A stretch of DNA of 64,000 bases from Gordius sp. MW1 (Eukaryota; Nematomorpha; Gordioida; Gordea; Gordiidae), in NCBI GenBank assembly GCA_964036665.1, contig OZ038533.1, forward strand, positions 13,104,413 to 13,168,412, in the 5' to 3' direction. Below the pieces are notes generated by a model. It ran no database searches, was not told where the DNA came from, and saw only the letters and a list, made by a program, of their open reading frames with translations. The translations under genes and the position numbers were made by a program. This document shows, piece after piece, positions 23,901-36,193 of this stretch (within the stretch, counting starts at the first letter, position 1; each line of letters opens with the position of its first letter).

Positions 23901-26184
23901 TACTAATTTCCTTAAATATTTATTTTTCTAACAATTTTTTTCAAAAAAGTTTTTTCATGCATTTATTGAATATGTAGCAGCTTAAAATTTCTGATCATCA
24001 AATTTTGTGACTATATGATATCTACCATTTGTTTATTATCATGTGGGCTTAGGGCATCGGCCATTTGCTTTTATGCAGCAGTAACGTGAACAGGGTTTTA
24101 ATCTCACGGCTTTTACGTAATAATAGCTTTGGATAAATCATAACTTTGTGAGTTAGCCAAGAAATTACATTAGAGCATCTCACCAACATAAATATCTAAT
24201 GGTAAATGATTATTTAATGGATTAAGAGGAGACGTGGTGGATGATAAATCCATGCTTTTACTTTATACATCCTGGTCCATATTTCTTTTTTCCACAACAA
24301 ATTTCCAGATAAATAAAGGTTCGTTCAATGGCCGCCGCCGGCCGCCCAAAGACCATATACTTTATTTGAGGTGTGTGTGTGTGTGAACTTTGCATATCAA
24401 GGGAGCGGTTCGCGCGCATCTCACATTTATGGTTATTTTTTTTGTTCGGTTTAAAACCTCTAATCTGCGCACCCATCTGGACTGCTAAAAACTAAAATAA
24501 AGGAGGGGCTAAGCGATGTCTATCTGGCCTTTCACGAAACTTTCAACTTTCAATCCCTGCAACATTATACATTACGATTACATTACTACATGCACCGGTA
24601 TTTGGAAAATTCCTCATTTAATCCGAGCCACCTTGTTATGAAGCGCAAATAATTTGCACTTTTTTAATTTGGGAATAAGCCTTGAGGGGGTGGAGGAGGG
24701 GCAGGGGAGGGATAATTATACATTTAAAATGCCTCGGTAATTGCTTTTGCTAGAACCGCATGTAAGATATCATATATCCCTAGCAGAGGATAATTGATTT
24801 ACATTTACCAACACCTAGATTATAAACTGTAAATATTCCATCTAAAGTAATGTTTACTTTTAGAAATTTATTTCTAAATTTTCAACATTCTAGGGTCATG
24901 AGAGCCCTAAGCAATTAAAAAATGCTGTACAAATCAAGTTGGTGATATTCGTGATTTTATTATTTCTCCCTCGCCCTCGACTTATGGGATGTGAGAAACC
25001 TCACGAAAGTTTAAATTTTTATTACACTTAAATAGTTTAGATTTAGAACTTTGGTATTTTCAGTATTTTAATAATTTAGCAAATGCTATACTTCGTGAAA
25101 ATTTCATTTGTTGTTATACCCCAATAATTTGGGAAATATAGGCGTTTGGGGTTCCATATACCCCATAAGGTCAGTTAGGAAATTTTTTAGATCATTTTCA
25201 CAATTTTTTTATATTTTTTCTTTAAAAAGTAATTTAAGCAGGTATATAACGTTTGAAATGTTTTATATTAATAATTATTTAAACTTTTGTGGGGCTAATT
25301 TTAGTAACTTTTATATTAAGTGTTGATTGCTTCTATAAGGTTATAGGCAATATATTTCAAACAAGCCCAGTAGCGTAGGGAAGGGGGGAGGTTTTCGGGT
25401 TAGGGCCCCCCCCCCATTGACAAAAAAATGAATTTTTTTTCAAATTATAAGAAAAAATTAATAGGAGACTTGTGTGTGTTGCGCATATAGAAATAATATA
25501 TTATCTTAATTAATTTGATATTTCATTTTAGATGAAATCTAATAATTATAACATTATTTATACAAAAAATTTATGTCCCGAGTGCGTGTTTTCTAATAAG
25601 AAGTTTATTTAATTCTTAATTATTTCTCTAAAAGATTATCTCAACCTCTAAATTCAACGAGGAAGATGCTGATACAAGCCAAGTTGGGGTGAACTTGGGC
25701 TTAAAATTTCATTCAAAACGGTCCCGGGCGGGACAATATGCTTTTTAGATTTTTTAAACCTACATTTATTAAAAAAAACAGTCCTGGCAAAAATAAAACA
25801 TAGCATTTTGATTTATATAAATATTCTTTGGGTTTAGTAAATTGCCATAATTTTTAAACTACTATTTATAATCATATTATGCTACAAAAGGCTTCAATAA
25901 ACTTATGTTTAAAATTAGGGAAGAGTTCCTATATTGTTAAAGTTCTGCTCGTTTTAAAAATGGACCCCCTAAGTCTGCCCAGGATTGAGATTTCTATAAG
26001 TACTCTCGCTCGAGGGTTAAATCGAATGTTGAACGGCTGTTTGCCTATAACATAAAATAATTATTATCTAACACATCTTATCTGGATGTTATCTAATTTA
26101 AATAAAATTATTAAATTTAATTTTTGCTCCTCCTTACCTGGACTGGTATGGGTGTTTAAAATAGAATAAATAAATCTAAACAAA
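20995..26184. other. Gene-poor spacer upstream of multiplexin
   Basis: No exon could be supported on either strand. Present are a GT/CA run (24371-24384), a triplicated ATGCA motif near 23297 and the MITE-end fragment at 25369-25412. The multiplexin promoter and any 5' UTR exon should be in the lower part, but no core promoter can be called. Confidence 0.5.
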
Positions 26185-26359
26185 CATGGGCGTAGCTAGC
26201 ATTGGGTTGGGATTAGAAGTGGGCAATAATGATTTATGGAGGGGCAAAATAATCTTTTTTTAAAAATTAACCATGTAAATTTCAACAAATTTTGGATTTA
26301 GAGGGGGCAGCCGCCCCTCCCTGCACCCCCCCCCCCCCCCCACCCCCGGCTACGCTCAT
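26185..26359. mobile_element. CATGGGCGTAGCCAGG MITE copy
   Basis: CATGGGCGTAGCTAGCATTG at the left and CCGGCTACGCTCAT at the right, with a C run of 16 in between. Typical interior: AATAATGATTT..GGAGGGGCAAAAT and GGGGGCAGCCGCCCCTCCC. Confidence 0.8.
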
Positions 26360-27626
26360 TAGCTTTCTATAAAAAGAGGCTTTATAAAGTTATAGGTGAT
26401 TCTTTATATTTAAAAATATTTAGAAATTTTGTAAATATTAAAATTTATAATAATTATCTAAACACTTACATCTAAATGACATCTAGCGAGTTAATTTTTA
26501 GTTGGTTTTTAATTGCTATGCAATTTATGGGCTCGTTTTTTGTTGTCCGTCCGTCGTCCACCAAGTTATTTGCCCCAGACTTCTGACCTGGAGGTTCGAG
26601 TTCAAGCCCAGGAGAGGACGATTTTTTTTTAAATTAAATTAATATATTGTTCTTGTTAATACCATTGATAATATGACTTTTTGACCGTCCGCTGGCTCCT
26701 GACCAATGAAAAAAATGACCATTGACCAAATTGTGAATCGAATTTTTTTTTCGTTTTTGAATTGGAATATTAGGTTAACATTGATAATTACCCTAGGCTA
26801 CAAGGGCCTATGCCTCTACTGATATGGGTCCCTGTGCCCCTACAAAAGCCTATGCCTCTACTGGGGTTCGAATCCCGGCGAACGTTCTGAATTGCTGGTT
26901 CGAATCCCGGACAGGGCAAATTTTTCATTTTTTTTAAAATTAAATTAATATATTGTTCTTGTTAATATTATGGATAATATGTCTTTTTGACCGTCCGCTG
27001 GCTCCTGACCAATGAAAAAATGACCATTGGCCAAATTGTGAATCGAATTTTTTTTTTTCGTTTTTGAATTGGAATATTAGGTTAACATTGATAATTACCC
27101 TATGCCCTCCCCTACAAGGGCCTATGCCTCTACTGATATGGGTCCCTGTGCCCCTACAAAAGCCTATGCCTCTATTAATGTGGGTTCGAATCTCGGAGAG
27201 GGCAAAATTTTTATTTTTTTTTAAATTAAATTAATATTTTGTTTTTGTTAATACCATTGATAATATAACTTTATGACCGTGCCCTGGCTACTGACCAATG
27301 GAAAAAATGACCATTGGCCAAAATGTTAATTGAAATTTTTTTTTTCGTGTTTTTTGACTCGTATGTATTTATAGACCGTCTCTTGGTACTGATCAATGGA
27401 AAAAAATGACCATTGGCCAAAATGTGATTTGAAAATTTTTTTTCGTTTTTTTTGACTCGTATGTATTTATAGACCGTCTCTTGCTACTGACCAATAAAAA
27501 AAATGACGATTGGCCAAATTAGGCTAAAATTTTAAAATGCTACTCCCAAAATCTTTATAAAATACTGAACCAAATTCTTGAATATTTGATGATCAAAAAA
27601 CGCCTATTGCTGAAGTGTTTTAAATC

Positions 27627-27880
27627 AGTGGTTCTTAACCTTTTTATACACGCGGCCCCCCCCCCCCCCCACAAATATTTTATAATTTTTTTGCGGCCAC
27701 CCCACTTTTTTCATAATAATTTATATTTGTTAAATTATCTATAATATATTGATTTTCTATTATTGTTTCATTTTATTATATAATATACATAAAACACAAC
27801 TTTATTATTTCATTATCTATATAAATAACATAAAAACTTCTACCATTCAAAAAATTATTTTCATTATAAATAAAAGTTAC
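27627..27880. mobile_element. Left end of a hAT-type element (CAGTGGTTCTTAACC)
   Basis: CAGTGGTTCTTAACCTTTTT followed by GCGGCCC and a long C run is the classic terminal inverted repeat of one animal hAT lineage. No matching right end was seen. The sequence after 27780 also occurs at 1140-1240, so the fragment was carried into the modular arrays. Confidence 0.55.
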
Positions 27881-27898
27881 CCAGATTTTTTAATACCA

Positions 27899-27966
27899 GC
27901 ATGGTATGAGTGGTTATAGCAAACGGCTTGTAAACAGGAGGTAAAGAGTTCGAATCCCGGAGAGGA
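27899..27966 (+). repeat. tRNA-Thr(UGU)-like SINE head
   Basis: A-box-like TGGTATGAGTGG, anticodon-loop-like CTTGTAA (UGU), variable region GGAGGT, B box AGTTCGAATCC. The order and spacing match tRNA-Thr, but the anticodon stem (AACGG/ACAGG) does not pair and the acceptor stem is absent, so this is a tRNA-derived retroposon head, not a working tRNA gene. A second copy is at 1247-1320. Confidence 0.65.
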
Positions 27967-28360
27967 CAAAATTTTTTTTTTTTTAAATTAAATTAATATT
28001 TTGTTCTTGTTAATACCATGGATAATATGACTTTTTGACCCTCCGCTGGCTACTGACCAATGAAAAAAATGACCATTGGCCAAATTGTGAATCGAAATAT
28101 TTTTTTTCGTTTTTGAATTGGTTAACATTGATAATTACCCTAAGCCCTCCCCTACAAGGGCGTATGCCTCTACTGATATGGGTACCTGTGCCTCGAATCC
28201 CGGAGAGGGCAAATTTTTTTTTAATTAAATAGAAAATTTGTATAAATAATTAACTAATCATTTTGCATTTAATACCCCCCTATAGGCATTCTCGCCCCTT
28301 CCCACCTTTCTCGCCCATAAATTGCTTAGCAAATATGCTACGTTTATACGGAGTATAGAT

Positions 28361-29532
28361 TAGAGATCTGCAACGGGCCGTTTTTAGAAGGTCGGCCCGC
28401 CCGTAACCGTTTTTAAAACTTCAAGGCCCGTCCGAGCCCGCCCGTAATTTTTTTCAACACTTCAGGCCCGTCCGAGCCCTTCCGTTAATTTTGTAGGCCC
28501 GTCCAAGCCCGTCCGTAATTTTTTCAGGTCCGTTCGTACCCGTTTAGAAAAACGTCAGGCCCGCCAAAACCCGTTCAAATTTTTTTAAAGAACTCCGCGC
28601 ACGGCACCATCAAAAATTTCGCAAAATATTTCTTTATTTTTTGACATATTCATAAAAAAACATAAATAATTATCATGTAAAAATAAAAAATCATCAATTA
28701 TTTCTGCAGTTAAATACACCTAAAAAATTTCATTATAGTACTACCATTAAATTACTTTAAAAAATTGCATGAGAATATTTCACTTTCAACAATTTACTTT
28801 TGTTTGATTAATTTAAGTTAATACGCCTAAGAAGTTAGAATATTCCCATTAAATTAAAATACTTTTATACAATTACATGAGAATATTAATCTTTCAATAA
28901 GCAGTTACATTAATTTGATTAATTTATATCAGTTAATATACCTATACCTAAGTTTTAGATTAATACAAAAATATTTATTAAATTATATGGCCCTAATAAT
29001 TATACCAGTAATATCAGATAAAATTAAAAACAGAAATTTTAATTTTGGTGCATTGTATGTAACTAAGTAATTGAACTTACTTATAAATGAATATACGAAG
29101 ATATAATCTTAAAGTAAGTAAACGAAAATCTATAGCAAATAGAATAAAAATGATTTGGAGTCAAATTTAGCTCTTGAAAAAAGAATGAATGCTACAGGAT
29201 ATACAAAAATTAGAGGTTAAAAAAATAGAGCAATTAATAATAATCTATATACTTAATCAAAATCATACATTTAAATAATTGTCTGATTTTTAGGAACCTT
29301 TGTAATCCATGACCGTTTATATAATCTCTGGCCCGCTCAAGCCCGTTTATAAAACGTCAGGCCCGTTCAAGCCCGTTAAAAAAATCTCAGGCCCGCCCGA
29401 GCCGGTTCCATTAATTGTTAGGCCCGTCCAGGCCCGGCCCGTTGAAATTTTTATGATACAAAGCTCGTCACACGCCCGCGGGACGGGCTTTTAGGCCCGT
29501 CCGCGGGCCAGGCCTGCCCGTGCAGATCTCTA
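28361..29532. mobile_element. hAT-like MITE with GGCCCGTCC subterminal repeats, perfect 8-bp TSD
   Basis: 1,172 bp. Ends TAGAGATCTGCAACGGGC and complement TAGAGATCTGCACGGGC. Flanked by identical GTATAGAT at 28353-28360 and 29533-29540. Both ends carry repeats of the type AGGCCCGTCCGAGCCCGTCC, pointing in opposite senses, and the middle is AT-rich without coding potential. It sits inside the terminal segment of the modular array 26508-29618 and splits its GGAGTATAG sequence, so it is younger. Confidence 0.9.
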
Positions 29533-30714
29533 GTATAGATGAGTTTCGTTCCCCCTTCCCTTCCCCCCTTCCCTTCCCTTCCCCCCTCCCCCTTCCCACG
29601 AGGGCCGAAGGCCCGAGTTATACACAAATTTGTATATTCGGATTCTAACAGTGTAATTTCAAATTTATTGCCCACCTGAGCAGCTTTAGTCTACCCGAAT
29701 TATGTCTCTAATTGTACACTTTCTAATATTAGAAGGAAAATAAGAGATCTTCCTTTTCTCCTCGTTGACCTTAACCCTAATCAAATCCTGTTCAAGTCAT
29801 TAGTTTTTAATTTTAAATTTTGCTGGTTTGCAAACTTATTTAAAACGGTGGAATTTTGTAAAATATTTCGCATTAAGCCTAGATTTACGATTTACAATAA
29901 AGAAATGTCAAGGCAAAAAAGATCGACCTTGAAGTATAGTAGAATGAATGAAATATTTGTAAACAAAAAAACGTCAAGCTTTGTTAAACTTAGCTAATAA
30001 AATCTATTTTAATTATTTATAGGCAAATGTTTTTATATCTTGCTATTCCAAAATTTATTGCAGTCTTTTGTGTTCAAACCATGATTGTCAAACCTATGGA
30101 ACCTTTAAATTTTTTTATAAGGCATTAAATTATTATTATTACCCCGATAAATTCCAACCTTTATGTTATAGAATTAAAGGTTTGCTATGGTTTAAATTTT
30201 TCAGTCGTTGGAATATTAATAAAAGCATTAATTAAATCGTGATTCAATAGTATTATTAATGGAAAAATAAAATGCTCTTTTAAGGGTCAAAATAATGAAA
30301 TACATGTTTTTGCCATTTCTATTTCTTGCAGTTAATCTTTAGTTGGCCATACACATTTAGAAAATTGGGGTTAAAGGGCGGGCTGAATCACTTTTTTCCA
30401 ACCCACACCCGACTTAACCAAGCCTTTAAAATTTGTATTTAAACCCTACCCAAACCGAAAAAAAAATAAATTTGACCCGACTCGCAATTATATAAATAGC
30501 ATGTTAGATTCAATTGACAAATTTAAGTATCATCTTTGGGTAAAATTTCATAATTCTTGTAACATATAAATAATATCTTAATAAATTAAGGAAAATGTTA
30601 TTAGAAAAATTCAAACATTTAAATAATATGTTGTTTAGATATTTTCCTTCGCTTAATTAAAACTAAAATTAGGATTCGGGCCTAATGGGCAAAATTATTA
30701 TTTCGGACGGGCAC

Positions 30715-30883
30715 CTTGGGCGTAGCCAGGAGGAGGCAGGGAGGGGCGGCTGCCCCCCTCTAAATCCAAAAATTCTTTAAAATTTATTAAAATTATGGCT
30801 AAAACTTCAAAAAACTATCATTTTGCTCCTCCCTAAATCATTAATGCCCCCGCCCTCTAAATCCAATGCTGGCTATGCCCATG
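30715..30883. mobile_element. CATGGGCGTAGCCAGG MITE copy
   Basis: Reverse orientation: GGGCGTAGCCAGGAGG, GGCGGCTGCCCCCCTC, then ATGCTGGCTATGCCCATG. It lies inside an older element whose right end (GTGCAGCTCTAA, about 30892-30903) is hAT-like. Confidence 0.8.
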
Positions 30884-31225
30884 GGCCATTCGTGCAGCTC
30901 TAATGATTGCATTTCCTTTGTATCCAGGTTAAATTATATATTTACTATTTACAAATATATATTCATTTAGCGAATTAAAGACTGGACCAGCAACGCTTGG
31001 CCCTCTGCTAGTTGGCTTATAAAAAGTAGTTAAGGTTCATCTTAGCTATAAACTAGTTCAAGTTCAAAGTTAACTTTTTAAATAACAATTTCCTTTAGTT
31101 CTTTGCAAATTGAGTCATAGCCTTCCGCCCGACGCGACACCTCTTAATCCTATTCAAACCAGACGACTCGAAGGCGTTCCTAAGTTTTTAATCCCGTTCT
31201 GATCGCGTTTCGTGTTCGTCCAGAA

Positions 31226-31475
31226 CATAGACTAAATAGACTGCTCATTCCATAAACGTGATGCCAATGTTGACCGCCATGTTGAACTAATATTAGTTTA
31301 TAGCTGCACAGTATGTCATTGTATTTCTTGTTTGTTTTTTTTCTTACGAACTATAAAATATAATTATGTATTCTAAATAATTTACCTGTGACGGTTGATT
31401 TCAAGATGGCTACCTTTTTTGGCTTCAAATTTTTCATATGTATGCATGCTCAATGAGCAGTCTATTTAGTCTATG
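31226..31475. mobile_element. 250-bp MITE with CATAGACTAAATAGACTGC ends
   Basis: Left end CATAGACTAAATAGACTGCT and complementary right end GCAGTCTATTTAGTCTATG. Flanks GTCCAGAA (31218-31225) and GTCCGGAA (31476-31483) form an 8-bp target duplication with one mismatch. Fragments of the same ends occur near 33141-33175, 36048-36095 and 40498-40535. Confidence 0.8.
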
Positions 31476-33225
31476 GTCCGGAAGGCCTCTTAGTGGAACA
31501 CTTAACAGCTGCTTTAATTTTTAATAAATATACTATATTAAATTCCATTTGAAGTTGGATAAAAAGCTTGGGGTAGGTTTATAAATTACATTGAATTTAT
31601 ACTTCGAAATATATCCATTAAGAATGGCTAATTTTCTTTTTGAGCTGATTGCTATCCGTTGTACTTTAGGATGATTCAGTTGCAATTGACCAAAGAGCAA
31701 ATAACAAATAAATGTCTACGAAAATGCATTTGTCGATTAAAATGTGTGCATCTAATCCTAACCCACACCCTAACCTAAAACCCCGACCTAAAACACTAAC
31801 CTTAACGTTTTCGTCTCTGTAAACCCCTCTCAAGGAGCATTTTCGTTAAATATTCAAAGACATTCGTAGACATTCATAGATATTTGGTCAGTTAAACTTT
31901 GGTCGAATGCACCGATACGCTTTAGGATTGATCTGAGATGAACAATATTTATCGTACGTCTAAATATGTTTCGATATCTAGAAATGTTTAAATAAAAAAT
32001 TTACTAAAATTATTTTAATTTCGTAGACTTAGGGACAATTATATTATATGTAAAAAATTTATTAAGATAGCTGCAAGTACTAAACGTTGAATTTTTAGGT
32101 AGAAAAGAATTCAAACATTCAATTAATATGTTGTTTACGAATTAGTCCTGTTTGAGTAAAATTTGAATGAGATTTATAAAAAACGTGATCGGAGTTTTGC
32201 GTCCAACAAATGCAATTTATGAATGATTTATATAAATTCTAAACTACTATAAGTAAAAATTTTTCAAGCAGGTATTCAAAATATTTTTTGCCCAGCTAAT
32301 TTCTAATTTAAAATTTATTCTATCTTAACCCGGCTCGAATGAATAGCCTATAAACAGAGCAGTTAAGAATACAAACTCGCTTACGTTCATATTTTTAATA
32401 AATAACCAGCAAACCTTTTGATTCTCAATTTTGTTAAGCTTAAGTACATTGCAATAAGACCTTCGTTCACTTATTAATCCAACCCGAACCCAACACAAGT
32501 GGAAAACAAATTCAATATTTTCAACCCGAACCCGGGTCATTCTTGCATGCCTCTCTCTGTAAATCCTCAAATATTACTTAACAAAGTTATTGTCAATTTA
32601 TTGCGTATTCAAAAAAGCCCATCAGCCTTGTATGTCCACTGATAAAATACGAGTTAAATTTGGTTAAGATGAGAATACAATTCTCTATTATAATGCAAAT
32701 AGTTTTTTAGTGATTAGGGCATAGATTTTTTTAATCAATCTCGGCTATTCACCATATGTGATTTAGAAACTTATAAAAATTATTAAACAAAAAGTATAAA
32801 ACCGGTGAATTGTTATGCAGTGTCCGAAACACAATGTATCACATTTATAGGGAAAACAAACAATGAGCCAGCATCAATGAGTGGACTTTAGCACAATTTT
32901 TCCCCTTTAAGACTTTACTTTAGCAATTCGGTCATATTGTTGGAAATTGCAACCAAACAATTGAATTCAGCATAATTTATTATTCTAATTTACTTACATT
33001 TTTTAATTTATAAATTAAGCTATTAGTCTTATTTATTTTCTACAATATTTTATCGTGGAGAAGTATAATATACCTGTTTTTGAGTTTTTCCTACAATATG
33101 GCAGCTATTTTGGTGTCTGAATAATTTTAATAGTAAAAATCAGCTGTTCGGCATTCTATGGTTTTATTTCTATGCTTCAATTTGTCAAAAATTCTAGATT
33201 GATTCGCCAACCGCTTAATCTTAAT

Positions 33226-33393
33226 CATAGGCTTAGCCAGCATTGGAAAGAGAAGTAGGTAACAATAATTTAGGTAAGGGAAAAATAATCATTTTCTGAG
33301 AATGGCCATAATTTTAATAAATTCTAACAAATTTTTTGAATTTAGAGGCGGCAGCCGCCCCTACATGCTCCCCCCCCCCTATCTACGTCCATG
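33226..33393. mobile_element. CATGGGCGTAGCCAGG MITE copy, diverged
   Basis: CATAGGCTTAGCCAGCATTG to CTATCTACGTCCATG; interior GGCGGCAGCCGCCCCTAC. Confidence 0.75.
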
Positions 33394-34358
33394 CCCTCTT
33401 CATGCAAACTATTTTGAATCATCTCCTTAATTATACTGCTTATTCTAACGACGCTGTTAATTGTACTGCTTACTCTAATTACTCTGTAATCAAGCCATAA
33501 ATTTTATCAAAAGCCAATTGCAGGCATTGGCAAATCGTAGTGAATTAGCTACCAATTAAATAGAAAGGTAATAAGACAATTTAATTTCAAAGCTTATAAT
33601 GAGTATTTAATCAGCTTTTTGTTTTATTGAGGCTTATCATTACAAACAGAATTTAAGTTTGTTCAATTTTTAGGTAATTAACTGACAGGTTAAATAAAAC
33701 TATGGCAAATTATACTCTAATTTAAAATATTCTCTAAATGGCATAAATGAAACAAGGCAGAATTACCAACTATTTAAATATGGGCTTTTACAGAGTTTTT
33801 TTTCGCTTTTTTATGAATTTCTATTGATATTTGTAAAAAAGCTAATTATCTTTAATTTACACCTCTTTAACACCATATCTATGTCCCAGCTTAGATCCTC
33901 CCTCTTTCTTGCCTTCGACTAACATATTAGACCAAAATCAGCACCAATAAAATAAATTTTATATGTAATAGATATCGCCAATAGTATTATGTGATAAAAC
34001 GGCATTATTTTCCTATATAAGGTTATTTATGATAAGGTCATCAAAAAAATTTTAAAAGGGAAAAGATATTGGCTTATTTACTATTTAATTTTAATTTGCT
34101 TTAGATTTTACAAATGATATAAAATAAAAATACCTTAATCTTCAAGAATTCGCCATACACAACCAAAACAAGAACAATCAATCCTTATCATAAGCATTGT
34201 TGAATTTCTAATATGCAGTAATATAGAGCACCGTGACAACATTAAATTCTTTTTAAAACTTAAGCTACTAAGGACAAATTATCTTATGCATATGGACATT
34301 ATTAAATTTGGGACTCTTATCTCTCATATGGCCTTTGTTAGCTCTTGACAAATCTGGA

Positions 34359-35876
34359 TAGTGTTTCGATCTCGTCTCGTCTCGGGAGCGATTATGAAAA
34401 TCTCGATCTCGTCTCGTCTCGGTCTAGAAAAATCTCGGTCTCGTCTCGACGAGAATTCTCGTCTCGTCTCGACTTTTTTAAAAAAAGTATATACGGAATA
34501 AAAATTTCTCCTGTTTTATAAAAAATATTAAATAAGTGTTAAAAAATCCATATGACAAACTTTTATATTTTTTGAAACTTTTACACAAACTTTTTAAAGA
34601 TTTAGCGAGACACGGCATCTTATTGACAATATAAAGATATAAATTAATTCATAAAGATAACATTATTTATGGAAAGTGCAGACTAAAAAACTATAAGTAA
34701 ATTTGAAGTATAGAAAATTAAATTTTAGATCTACCAAATTATAACATTTGTATCAAATTCACTCTGTTTGTCATCTTTAAATAGACTGAGAAAATTATAA
34801 GGTCGCCTATAGTTGACTTAGTTGCACAATTGAGCATTGAGACCCTTTATTAACCCTGGCTAAAACCTCAAAGTAGACCTTAACATATTTAAGGCAAACG
34901 TTTTAGTCTATTGATATTACCATCGTCAATTATAGCCCAGAGTATTTATTGCATGTTTACTAAAGGCGCTATAAATCACAAAGTGCGAGTGACTTTTAGT
35001 GATAGTATTATTATTTTTTACAGAATTGATAACTAGTTGCACATATTAAAACGTTGTAAAAAAAATAACAAAAGCAGCATTATATAGGACTAAGAACATA
35101 AGGTTTTAAACTTTCAGCTTATACTGTGAAAAGTGATGCATATGACAAAACTATGTAGTCACAAAATGTCTTATTAAGGTTCAAAAATTTGGAAGGTGTA
35201 CTATTAGTTGAAGCATAAAAACTTCTAGAGAACTCATGATTTATGATTTAATCTATTAGGATGCCATTAAATATTCTAATGTAGTTTTGAAATCTTTAAA
35301 TGGGTGCTCAAAAATCTCAAGCCACCATAGCTTAACTTGTTTAATTAATCAAACTGATTGACCACCAATTTATAATTACCGCATTATGCAAGATGAGTAA
35401 TTGCGAAATTCAAATTTGCCCTAGGAATATTTACTATTCCATCAGAACTCATTCTAAGCCTAATGTGTAATATTTAATAATGCTATGGATACAAATATGT
35501 GATAAATATATTATAAAATTATTCACATACCTAAGGGCCATTTGGGTCAATGATTGCCAAATTTTAATTTTTTTGCACTAATATATAATATTTACTACAC
35601 TTAGGATTTAATATTAAATATATTCCATACATATTGATTTACACTTAATACCTTAAATGTAAAGCATGCAAATTAAAATACACAATAATTTATTAAAATC
35701 TAACGATCAATAAAAGTCGAGATCTCGCCGAAGAAATCTCGTATCGTCTCGTCTCGGCATCAAAATTCTCGTCTCGATCTCGACTCCATTTTTCAAATTC
35801 TCGTCTCGTCTCGTCTCGGTTTTTCGAGACGAGACGAGACAAGACCGAGATTTTTCTCGGTTTTTCCGCATCACTA
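34359..35876. mobile_element. hAT-like MITE with TCTCG subterminal repeats, perfect 8-bp TSD
   Basis: 1,518 bp. Ends TAGTGTTTCG and complement TAGTGATGCG. Flanked by AATCTGGA at 34351-34358 and 35877-35884. The left end has (GA)TCTCGTCTCGTCTCGG arrays over about 120 bp and the right end the same over about 160 bp, including a local GAGACGAGACGAGAC inversion. The middle is AT-rich and non-coding. It lies a few hundred bp upstream of the first identified DDX52 exon. Confidence 0.88.
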
Positions 35877-36193
35877 AATCTGGATAATAGTTTATATAAT
35901 CTCTAATACTTGTTTATTGTATATCTTATGTATCACTTACCTCATAAAGTATTTTAATATTAGAAAAAAAAATTAACTAAGAATAGACCCTATAAATTAG
36001 CGAATCATTGCCTCTTTTATTCGGGTGCTATATTTGCTGAAAAATTTTCAGCTGTTTGGCAGGGCAGTCTATGGTTTTATTAGTCTATGAATTGAAGATC
36101 GTAGTTTAAATAGGAAGATGTCCCAATTTTGCGCAATTTGAATCTACGATATGATGAGCGTTTCAAATGACATTTTTACAAAATTAACTTTAG

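Larger units (their letters stand above)
26508..29618. repeat. Modular tRNA-derived array, copy D/E, with hAT insertions
   Basis: Starts AATTGCTATGCAATTTATGG (26511) and ends GAGGGCCGAAGGCCCGAG (about 29613). Contains tRNA-like box-B segments at 26590-26612, 26870, 26900, 27183 and 27949, several long units with the CCATTGGCC hairpin, a hAT end at 27627 and the complete MITE 28361-29532. The final segment (GCCCATAAATTGCTTAGC, then C/T-rich tract) is split by that MITE. Confidence 0.6.
29619..34350. other. Gene-poor spacer with MITEs
   Basis: Apart from the MITEs listed separately, AT-rich sequence. At 31750-31805 there is a degenerate CCTAACC-like stretch. At 30358-30500 CCCGAC/ACCC-rich sequence resembles the subterminal part of another hAT-like element. 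The missing 5' exon of DDX52 may lie between here and 36193. Confidence 0.5.

Noticed and set aside
27899..27966. Functional tRNA-Thr gene
   Set aside because: Unpaired anticodon stem and missing acceptor stem; repeated elsewhere as part of an array.
31750..31806. CCTAACC-like stretch suggesting an interstitial telomere repeat
   Set aside because: Too short and irregular; no run of exact TTAGGG units.
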